From NCBI GenBank assembly GCA_945836055.1, contig CAMAKJ010000002.1, forward strand, positions 1-39,160: a DNA stretch of 39,160 bases, written 5' to 3'. A model generated the notes under the pieces. It worked only from the letters and a program-made list of their open reading frames with translations. It made no database searches and was not told the DNA's origin. Both the position numbers and the translations under genes were made by a program. This DNA comes from an uncultured Clostridia bacterium. Lineage in GTDB: Bacteria > Bacillota > Clostridia > Oscillospirales > Oscillospiraceae. Each line of letters begins with the position of its first letter. The stretch's first letter is position 1. Of this stretch, positions 8,362-15,300 are shown in pieces.

Positions 8362-9070
8362 GGTTGCTATGCTGGATGACGATGTAAACGCCCTGCCGAT
8401 CATTGCCGGGGCGGCCAACTCCGCTTTCCGGGCAAAGGGCATGTTGCCAGAGATTACCTGCTTCCGCTCCGGGAAAGCCCTGCTCAAAGCCCTGGAAACC
8501 ACCGCGTTTCAGCTGGTGATGCTGGACATTGAGATGCCGGACATGGACGGTATTGCCGTTGGAAAGGCCATCCGGGAACGGGGCATGGAGGTGCCCATCG
8601 TCTATGTATCCGAGTGCGAAAACCGGGTCTTTGATTCTTTTCAGGTCCGGCCTCTGGGCTTTGTGCGGAAAAGTAATTTCTTAAACGACATCGCGGCGGT
8701 TACGGAGCTGTACCTCAAGACCTGTGCCCAGGAGAGCACGGGGGAGTATCTGGAATTTCAGACCCGGAGCGGGCTGCTGACCCTGAAAAGCAAGCAGATT
8801 CGATACATTGAGGGAAACCGGAACTATCAGCTGCTCTACACCGTCTCCGGTAAGGAGCCCATTGAGGTAAAAATGACCATGGACAAGCTGGAAGCCATGA
8901 CGGAGCCCTACGGATTTCTCAGAATCCACAAAGGCTATCTCGTTAACTACCAGAGTATCCAGCGCATTTCCTCTACCACCGTCATATTGCAGGACGGCAC
9001 CGAGCTGCCGGTAGGAAGAAGCAAGGCAGCGGACATCAAAAGCAAGTTTCTTTCTTTGCTCGGAAAATAA
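8351..9070 (+). CDS. LytTR-family response regulator
   Basis: The protein has 239 aa. A receiver domain fills residues 1-125, with the acidic pocket at D9-D11 and phospho-acceptor Asp59 in MLDIEMPDMDG. A LytTR DNA-binding domain (about 135-237) shows the typical IRYIEGNRNYQLLYT, FLRIHKGYLVN and LPVGRSKA blocks. It is translated from within the end of the kinase gene (SD GGAGAG). LytTR regulators bind pairs of 9-bp direct repeats spaced by about one helical turn. Likely targets are its own promoter region, the divergent acylation operon and the downstream GH3 gene; this is inferred only from position. Confidence 0.93.
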   Translation: MQIKVAMLDDDVNALPIIAGAANSAFRAKGMLPEITCFRSGKALLKALETTAFQLVMLDIEMPDMDGIAVGKAIRERGMEVPIVYVSECENRVFDSFQVRPLGFVRKSNFLNDIAAVTELYLKTCAQESTGEYLEFQTRSGLLTLKSKQIRYIEGNRNYQLLYTVSGKEPIEVKMTMDKLEAMTEPYGFLRIHKGYLVNYQSIQRISSTTVILQDGTELPVGRSKAADIKSKFLSLLGK

Positions 9071-9086
9071 AAATGAAATATGCTAT

Positions 9087-9119
9087 GACAGACCCTGGGT
9101 TTCCCGGGGCCTGTCTTTT
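9087..9119 (+). terminator. Terminator after the response regulator gene
   Basis: A 13-bp stem (9087-9099 with 9103-9115) has one mismatch, one wobble and a TTT loop, and is followed by TTTT. It lies 17 bp past the regulator stop codon. Confidence 0.75.
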
Positions 9120-9122
9120 GCT

Positions 9123-9140
9123 GTTCGTCCATGGACGAAC
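9123..9140. promoter_or_regulatory. Perfect 18-bp palindrome, candidate operator
   Basis: GTTCGTCCA at 9123-9131 is followed directly by its exact reverse complement. It lies just after the regulator terminator and about 80 bp before a possible promoter of the first GH3 gene. The absence of a T-run makes a terminator unlikely. A dimeric repressor or activator site is the simplest reading. Confidence 0.5.
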
Positions 9141-9221
9141 GGCAGACTGTCCAGTATACAAGCAGTTCGGCACAGAGAAAAAGCCGTTCTTCCCGGGACA
9201 ATGACGAATATACAGGGGGAC

Positions 9222-9250
9222 TTGATTATTTTTTTGGGCAGAATTACGAT
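9222..9250 (+). promoter_or_regulatory. Possible promoter of the lipoprotein GH3 gene
   Basis: TTGATT (9222-9227) and TACGAT (9245-9250) are 17 bp apart and lie 64 bp before the start codon. The -10 match is modest, so this is tentative. Confidence 0.35.
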
Positions 9251-9314
9251 GTTGCCAGCAAGCGGCGGAGGAATCCACCGAATGTGAATAAAAAATGAAG
9301 GAGAACGAAAAAGC

Positions 9315-11804
9315 ATGAACATCAGCAAGAGAATCATTGCCGCACTGCTGGCGCTGGTTATGGTGTTCGGTCTGGCTGCCTGCGGCGGAGAAACCGTACA
9401 GGAAACCACTGCCAGGACCGAAGCGCCTACCGAAGCCCCGGCAGAGGCCGGCGCTGACATCACCCCCGAAGAACTGGGCTCCGGCACCGTTAAGTGGTCC
9501 GAAGAGCGCACCCCCGACGGCTACGCCATCGTTACCAACGAAGGCGGTACCACCCTGGGCTACTCCCACTCCTCCGGCATCTCCCTGATTCAGGTTGACG
9601 GCTACGCATTCAAGGACCTGAACAAGGACGGAATGCTGAACCCCTACGAGGACTGGAGAAATTCCGCTGAGGTCCGCGCCGCTGACCTGGCTGCCCGGAT
9701 GGACATTGACTCCATCACCGGCCTGTTCACCCACGGCGGCTGGAGCGTCAGCACCACGGTGGACGAGACCAGCTCCGACTGGGATTACATCGTTCACGGC
9801 GGCCGGGGCGGCGTGACCCGGGGCTCCATCAGCGAAGGCTCCACCACCACCGCCGCTACCTGGAACAACGCCCTCCAGGCGGCCTGCGAGGGTCTGGATT
9901 ACGGCATCCCCGCTCTGATCTCCGTTGACCCCGACCATGTTTCCGGCACCCTGGACAACATCTCGGTTTCTGTCACCTTTGATACCGATTTTGCCTTTGA
10001 GCTGGGCAAGATGCAGAGCCAGATGTACCGGGCCGTGGGCATCTCCATGCTGCTGGGTCCCCAGGTTGACCTGTGCTCCACTCCCCTGTTCCAGCGCACC
10101 TCCGGCGCTTACGCCGATGACCCCGCGCTGAGCCGGGACATCGCCAAGGCTTACATCTCCGGCCTGCAGTCCACCTGGGCTGAGGACGGCACCGACGAGG
10201 GCTGGGGCTCCGACTCCGTCTACGCTGTGGTCAAGCACTTTGCTGGCGCCGGCGCCGGTGAGGGTGGCCGTAACGACCACTTTGCCAACGGTAAGTACGA
10301 TGTGTTCCCCGGCGACAACTTCGAGGCCCACCTGATCGCTTACTTTGACGGCGCTTTCCAGCTGGATTCCACCACAAAGTCCGCCGGTATTATGACCAAC
10401 TACTCCGCCGCCTACTCCCGGGACGGCTCCCTGGGCGACGTGGTTGCGGGCGCTTACTCCAACTATAAGACCGATCTGCTGAAAGCCGGCGGCTTTGACG
10501 GCTTCATCATCACCGACTGGGGCATTGTCGGCGAGGGCCAGAAGTGCTGGGGCGTTGAGGAATACACCGACGCCGAGCAGTGGGCTTTGCTGATGCAGAA
10601 CGGCATCAACCAGGTCGGCGGAAGCGCTGACTACGCCACCGCTCGCGAGGGCTATGACGTTCTGTGCGACTGGATGGGCGAAGCGGAAGCCGAAGCCCTG
10701 ATGCGGAGCACCACCACGGGCACCCTGAAGCTGTACTTCAACCTGGGTCTGTTCGACAACGCCTATGTCAGTCTGGACTACGCGCAGAATACCCTGTGGA
10801 CTGCCGAGACGGATGCCATTGCGCTTGCTCAGCAGGAAAAGAGCATTGCCATGCTGAAGAACAACGGCTTTGTTAAGGAAGCCACCGATTCCGACGAGAA
10901 GCTCACCGCTTACGTTCCCTACGTCTTCACCGCCGCTACCGAAGGAAACTCCTCCGCCGAAGGTTCCCCCGCTTCCTGGGGTCCCGCTATGAACCTGGAT
11001 TCCGTTGCGAAATACTATAACGTTGTGACCGACTCCGTCGGCGAGCCCACCGGCGAGCCCGACGCTGACGGCAATCCCACCTACACAGAGAACGACATCG
11101 TCCGTGCCTCCGCCGCGGACCTGGCCAAGTGCGACCTGGCTATTGTTCCCATCAACGATCCCTTCACCGGTGCCGATCAGGACGAGGAAGGCAACTACCT
11201 GCCCGGCTCCCTGCAGTTTGAAGCCTACACTGCCGACACCGCCCGCCGTGAGTCCATCGCCGGCGACACCGTCTCCGAGATCATCAACGACGGCTACGGC
11301 ACCAAGACTCAGGTGACTCAGGAGAACCGTTCCTACTACGGCAGATCTGTCGGCAGAGCCAGCAACTACGCCGAGTATGAGATGCTGCAGTACGTTGCCA
11401 GCGCTGTTCCCGAAAGCTGCACCGTGGCCCTGCTGGTCTGCGCGGACAACGCCATGATCTGGAACGAGGTCGAGCCTCTGTCCGATGTCATCCTGTACTA
11501 CTTCGGCTCCGCGTTCATGAACGGCAGCTGGTTCAAGGACGAGGCAATTCTGAATGTCCTCTCCGGTAAGGCTGAGCCTTACGCCCTGCTGACCCTGCAG
11601 CAGCCCGCCAGCATGGAAGCCGTCGAGGCCCAGCTGGAGGATGTATGCCGTGACTGCGAGTGCTATGTGGATTCCAACGGCAACACCTACGACTTCGCTT
11701 TCGGCCTGAACTGGTCCGGCGTTATCAACGACGCGCGTGTGCAGAAGTACTCCGCCGCGCCTCTGACCGAGTGCGAGAACCTGGACTTCTTCTACGCCAA
11801 CTAA
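9315..11804 (+). CDS. Lipoprotein glycoside hydrolase family 3
   Basis: The protein has 829 aa, with a lipobox signal (MNISKRIIAALLALVMVFGLAACGG) and then a Thr/Glu/Ala/Pro-rich linker, so it is tethered outside the membrane. The GH3 N-terminal barrel follows. KHFAGAGAGEGGRNDHF corresponds to the conserved KHF block, and the predicted nucleophile is Asp401 in FIITDWG. The GH3 C-terminal domain starts near ALAQQEKSIAMLKNNG (about residue 505). Family members remove beta-linked glucose, xylose or N-acetylglucosamine from non-reducing ends; the substrate cannot be assigned. The SD is AAGGAGAA. The gene is monocistronic, with a strong terminator behind it. Codon use is very biased to GCC/GAC/ACC, suggesting high expression. 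Confidence 0.88.
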   Translation: MNISKRIIAALLALVMVFGLAACGGETVQETTARTEAPTEAPAEAGADITPEELGSGTVKWSEERTPDGYAIVTNEGGTTLGYSHSSGISLIQVDGYAFKDLNKDGMLNPYEDWRNSAEVRAADLAARMDIDSITGLFTHGGWSVSTTVDETSSDWDYIVHGGRGGVTRGSISEGSTTTAATWNNALQAACEGLDYGIPALISVDPDHVSGTLDNISVSVTFDTDFAFELGKMQSQMYRAVGISMLLGPQVDLCSTPLFQRTSGAYADDPALSRDIAKAYISGLQSTWAEDGTDEGWGSDSVYAVVKHFAGAGAGEGGRNDHFANGKYDVFPGDNFEAHLIAYFDGAFQLDSTTKSAGIMTNYSAAYSRDGSLGDVVAGAYSNYKTDLLKAGGFDGFIITDWGIVGEGQKCWGVEEYTDAEQWALLMQNGINQVGGSADYATAREGYDVLCDWMGEAEAEALMRSTTTGTLKLYFNLGLFDNAYVSLDYAQNTLWTAETDAIALAQQEKSIAMLKNNGFVKEATDSDEKLTAYVPYVFTAATEGNSSAEGSPASWGPAMNLDSVAKYYNVVTDSVGEPTGEPDADGNPTYTENDIVRASAADLAKCDLAIVPINDPFTGADQDEEGNYLPGSLQFEAYTADTARRESIAGDTVSEIINDGYGTKTQVTQENRSYYGRSVGRASNYAEYEMLQYVASAVPESCTVALLVCADNAMIWNEVEPLSDVILYYFGSAFMNGSWFKDEAILNVLSGKAEPYALLTLQQPASMEAVEAQLEDVCRDCECYVDSNGNTYDFAFGLNWSGVINDARVQKYSAAPLTECENLDFFYAN

Positions 11805-11836
11805 ACCTGTCCCGATTCCCTTCGTAATCTGACCCA

Positions 11837-11876
11837 CCGCGCAGAGCAGAGCGCGCTCTGCTCTGCGCGGCTTTTT
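11837..11876 (+). terminator. Strong terminator of the lipoprotein GH3 gene
   Basis: A perfect 17-bp inverted repeat (11837-11853 and 11854-11870) rich in GCAGAG is followed by CTTTTTCTTC. Confidence 0.85.
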
Positions 11877-11884
11877 CTTCTCCA

Positions 11885-12048
11885 GGGAAACTCTGAATCA
11901 TTCGTCTGCGGCTTAAGCAGCGAATCTTTTACCCCAGTCGTGCAGTTTGAAAAGTGGGAAAGACATCCAGTATTCCCTCACTTTTCAAACTTTCGCCTGT
12001 GGCAAAATCTTCTGCTGCCAGCTCTTGCCTCTTTATTCAGAGCTTCCC
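11885..12048. repeat. MITE-like palindromic element, full copy
   Basis: The 164-bp segment has terminal inverted repeats GGGAAACTCTGAAT (11885-11898) and ATTCAGAGCTTCCC (12035-12048), which differ at one base. A nested perfect 12-bp inverted repeat, GTTTGAAAAGTG (11945-11956) and CACTTTTCAAAC (11979-11990), lies near its centre. Related ends occur again at 29281-29338. It has no coding capacity, so a non-autonomous element or a structured intergenic repeat is likely. It fills the gap upstream of the permuted GH3 gene and may carry its promoter: TTGAAA at 11947 with a weak -10. Confidence 0.6.
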
Positions 12049-12077
12049 CAGTTTTCAAAACCAAGGGAGGTAACTTC

Positions 12078-15000
12078 GTGATAGACATTCTCATTAACCT
12101 GCTTACGCCCATGTTTGAGGCTATGGGCGCCAGCGCCGCCGATGTTTCCAACTACATCCAGGGACTGTCTGGCTATATCTACGCCATTTTCGGCCTGCTG
12201 GCCGTTATGATAGCGGTCATGGTGGCCGCCCACTTCGTTGTAAAAAAGGGTACCCGGCATGTGGTGCGCTGGTCCGCCGTCCTGGCCTTTGTGATGGCGG
12301 TGGTGCTGATCGTCAATCTGATCTGCTACGGCCCCATGTACGCCACCGTTTCCGGCGTGCTGAACGCCTCCCGGGCGGAGATCTCCGATGATGTTTCCGG
12401 TAACTCCCGGGCCGTTATCCAGAGAACCGGCGAGGAGGGCATGGTCCTGCTGAAAAACACCGGACTGCTGCCCCTGAAGAGCGATGTCAGCAGCCTGAAT
12501 GTGTTTGGCTGGTCCTCTGCATATCCTGTGCTGGGCGGCACTGGCTCCGCTGCCAGCGGCACCGTCAAGGGAGAGATGGTGGGTATCCTGGATTCTCTGC
12601 AGAATGCGGGCTATGCCACCAATGAAGAGCTGACAAAACTTTACACCGACTATGCCGCTTACTGGAACGGTGAACGTCCCTCCATCACCATGAATACCCA
12701 GGAATGGACCTGCCCCGAGCCCGCGATGGAAAACTATACCGACGCGGTCATGAAGAACGCCAAGAGCTTCTCCGACACCGCCGTGATCGTCATTGCCCGC
12801 AGTGGCGGTGAAAACGCCGACCTGCCCACAGACATGGGTGCGGTGCTGAAAGGCACCTACGATGTGGCCAAGACCGGCATTGTCCAGGAAGCTGTCAGCG
12901 CCAACTACAGCTATACCGCAGGCTACGCCTATTCCAACACCCCCGGTGTGGATGACTGGCAGGCTGGAGAACACTACCTGGAACTGAGTTATACCGAAAA
13001 GGAACTGGTGAAGCTGGTCACCTCCAATTTCAGTAGCGTCATCGTAGTTATCAACGCCAACAACCCCATGGAGCTGGGCTGGGTTGAGGATTACAGCAAT
13101 ATCGGCGCCGTGATCCTGGCCCCCGGTACCGGAGCCACCGGTATGACCGCTCTGGGCGAGATCCTGAGCGGCACCGTGAACCCCTCCGGCAAGACCGTGG
13201 ACACCTATGTCTATGACCTGACCGCCGTTCCCAATTTTCATAACTCCACCAACTCCGGCAACCATCTGTATCAGAATGTGGGTGACATCACCAAGGTCCT
13301 TGCCCGTGAGGACACCACCTCCCAGGGCGTGATTTCCTTTACCGATTACGTTGAGGGCGTCTACATGGGCTACAAGTTCTATGAAACCGCTTCTGATGAC
13401 GGCGTAATCGACTACGATGCCGCGGTTCAGTATCCCTTCGGCTACGGCCTGAGCTATACCACCTTCACCCAGGAGATTACGGACTTCTCCGAAAGCAAGG
13501 ATTCGGTATCCCTGAAAGTAACCGTCACCAATACCGGCAGCGTTGCCGGACGGGATGTGGTGGAGCTGTATTATACGCCTCCCTATACCGATGGCGGCAT
13601 CGAGAAAGCCTCTGTGAATCTCATCGACTTTGAAAAGACCGAGCTTCTGGAGCCTGGCGCTTCCCAGACTGTGGGCTTCACCATCGCGAAGGAAGATATG
13701 GCTTCCTACGATTCGGCCTGCATCAAGACCGCTTCCGGCGGCTATATTCTGGAAGCCGGAGAATATGTCCTCTCCATCCGTTCCGACTCTCACACCGTAC
13801 TGGATTCCAAGAGCTTCACGGTATCGTCCGACATCGATTACAGCAAAAACGGACGTTCCAGCGACAAGGTCACTGCCACTAACCAGTTTGATTACATCGA
13901 GGGCCACGGGGAAACCCTGTCCCGTAAGGGCGGCTTTGCCAACTACGACAAGGCAACCGCCGCGCCTGCTGACGATGCTTTCCAGATGTCCAAAGAGCAG
14001 CAGAACGAGATTAAGGCCATTACCACCCGCTACAAATCCGAGGATTACGACAATCCCGACGATGTGATGCCCACCACCGGTGCTAAGGGAAACATGACCC
14101 TGTCCCAGCTTACCGGAAAGAGCTATGAGGACTCCGATTGGGAGAAGCTTCTGAACCAGATGAGCGTGGATGACATGGTGACTCTGGTCAATACCGGCGG
14201 CTGGCAGACTGCGGAGATTTCCTCCATCGGTAAAATCGCCACCTCCGACTGTGACGGCCCCAACGGTTTGAGCAATTATGTTACCGGCTCTAACGGCACC
14301 CGGTTCACCACCTCCGTCATGCTGGCTCAGACCTGGAGCAAGGAAGTGGCAGCAGCTTATGGCGATGCCATGGGGCAGGAATTTGCCAATGCCAATAACT
14401 ACGGCTGGTACGGCCCCGCTATGAACCTCCACCGCTCCGCGTTCTCCGGCCGGAACTTCGAGTACTTCTCTGAGGACGCTGTCCTGTCCGGTCTCATGGC
14501 CTCCCAGGAGGTAAACGCCGCTGCCAAGTACGGTGTCTACGCCTACCTGAAGCATTTCGCGGCCAACGACCAGGAAACCAACCGCTGCGCGTTCCTGCTG
14601 ACCTACATGACCGAGCAGACCCTCCGGGAAGACTGCCTCAAGCCCTTTGAAATCGTTGTCAAGAACTTCGACTTTGACAGCGGTGTGCTGGGCATGATGA
14701 CCGCCTACAACTGGCTGGGCACCCATCCTGTTATCAGCAATTCCGAGCTGCTCCAAACCGTTCTGCGGGATGAGTGGGGCTTCCGGGGCGTGGTCATTTC
14801 CGACTACAACGGCTCCTACGGTTATCAGAAGACCGACTCCGCTATCCGCAACGGCAACGACCTGATGCTGGGCTACGGCATGTCAGAGAGTAATAAGCTG
14901 GAAAATTTGGAGTCCCCCACTCTGGTAAAGGCTCTGCGCCAGGCCTGCAAGAACATTCTCTACACTGTTGCCAACAGCGGTTACTATGCAGACGGTTCCG

Positions 15001-15170
15001 CCGGCAACGGCGGCATGAGCAACATGAATAAAATCTTCATGGCTGTTGATGTGTGCACGGTCCTGCTGGTCTGCGGTATGGAAACCCTGGTGATCCTGCG
15101 CTGGCTGAAAAAGAAAAAGGCTGTGGTGATCGTTACCGAAACCGCTTCGGAGGATCCCGCAAATTCCTGA
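12078..15170 (+). CDS. Membrane-anchored GH3 glycosidase with permuted domain order
   Basis: The protein has 1030 aa. The start chosen is GTG 12078, seven nt after AAGGGAGG; the longer frame from 11940 would translate the upstream repeat element. Two helices (about residues 30-55 and 65-85) precede the enzyme. The GH3 C-terminal domain then comes first (EEGMVLLKNTGLLPL), followed by an FnIII-like domain (YPFGYGLSYTTF ... VTVTNTGSVAGRDVVELYY). The catalytic barrel comes last (SGRNFEYFSED, LKHFAAND, nucleophile Asp909 in VVISDYNG). A final helix (about 990-1012) ends in KKKK. By the positive-inside rule the enzyme faces outward. Permuted GH3 enzymes are known in gut Clostridia; the three-helix anchoring is less usual. 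Confidence 0.85.
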   Translation: MIDILINLLTPMFEAMGASAADVSNYIQGLSGYIYAIFGLLAVMIAVMVAAHFVVKKGTRHVVRWSAVLAFVMAVVLIVNLICYGPMYATVSGVLNASRAEISDDVSGNSRAVIQRTGEEGMVLLKNTGLLPLKSDVSSLNVFGWSSAYPVLGGTGSAASGTVKGEMVGILDSLQNAGYATNEELTKLYTDYAAYWNGERPSITMNTQEWTCPEPAMENYTDAVMKNAKSFSDTAVIVIARSGGENADLPTDMGAVLKGTYDVAKTGIVQEAVSANYSYTAGYAYSNTPGVDDWQAGEHYLELSYTEKELVKLVTSNFSSVIVVINANNPMELGWVEDYSNIGAVILAPGTGATGMTALGEILSGTVNPSGKTVDTYVYDLTAVPNFHNSTNSGNHLYQNVGDITKVLAREDTTSQGVISFTDYVEGVYMGYKFYETASDDGVIDYDAAVQYPFGYGLSYTTFTQEITDFSESKDSVSLKVTVTNTGSVAGRDVVELYYTPPYTDGGIEKASVNLIDFEKTELLEPGASQTVGFTIAKEDMASYDSACIKTASGGYILEAGEYVLSIRSDSHTVLDSKSFTVSSDIDYSKNGRSSDKVTATNQFDYIEGHGETLSRKGGFANYDKATAAPADDAFQMSKEQQNEIKAITTRYKSEDYDNPDDVMPTTGAKGNMTLSQLTGKSYEDSDWEKLLNQMSVDDMVTLVNTGGWQTAEISSIGKIATSDCDGPNGLSNYVTGSNGTRFTTSVMLAQTWSKEVAAAYGDAMGQEFANANNYGWYGPAMNLHRSAFSGRNFEYFSEDAVLSGLMASQEVNAAAKYGVYAYLKHFAANDQETNRCAFLLTYMTEQTLREDCLKPFEIVVKNFDFDSGVLGMMTAYNWLGTHPVISNSELLQTVLRDEWGFRGVVISDYNGSYGYQKTDSAIRNGNDLMLGYGMSESNKLENLESPTLVKALRQACKNILYTVANSGYYADGSAGNGGMSNMNKIFMAVDVCTVLLVCGMETLVILRWLKKKKAVVIVTETASEDPANS

Positions 15171-15182
15171 TTGCCTGTTTCC

Positions 15183-15230
15183 TTCTTCTCTCACACCCGG
15201 CCCTCTTCGGAGGGCTGGGCCTGAGAAGAA
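15183..15230 (+). other. Long RNA hairpin between two GH3 genes
   Basis: TTCTTCTC (15183-15190) pairs with GAGAAGAA (15223-15230), and inside it CCCGGCCCTC (15196-15205) pairs with GAGGGCTGGG (15210-15219) around a TTCG tetraloop. No T-run follows, so it is more likely an mRNA stability or processing element than a full terminator. Confidence 0.55.
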
Positions 15231-15300
15231 CACAGATCCGAGAGCCGGGGGATCCGGCTTTGGGATTTGTGCGGTTGACTTGATTTGAGGAGTGAGCATT

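Noticed and set aside
9036-11837. Very long open frame on the minus strand (over 900 codons) opposite the lipoprotein GH3 gene
   Set aside because: It is Gly/Val/Ala-rich with no motif or SD, a by-product of GCC/GAC-biased codons in the real gene on plus.
11940-12077. Longer N-terminus for the permuted GH3 protein
   Set aside because: It would translate the palindromic element and lacks an SD, whereas GTG 12078 has a perfect one.
12033-14756. Long minus-strand frame opposite the permuted GH3 gene
   Set aside because: The same codon-bias shadow; the plus strand carries clear GH3 motifs.
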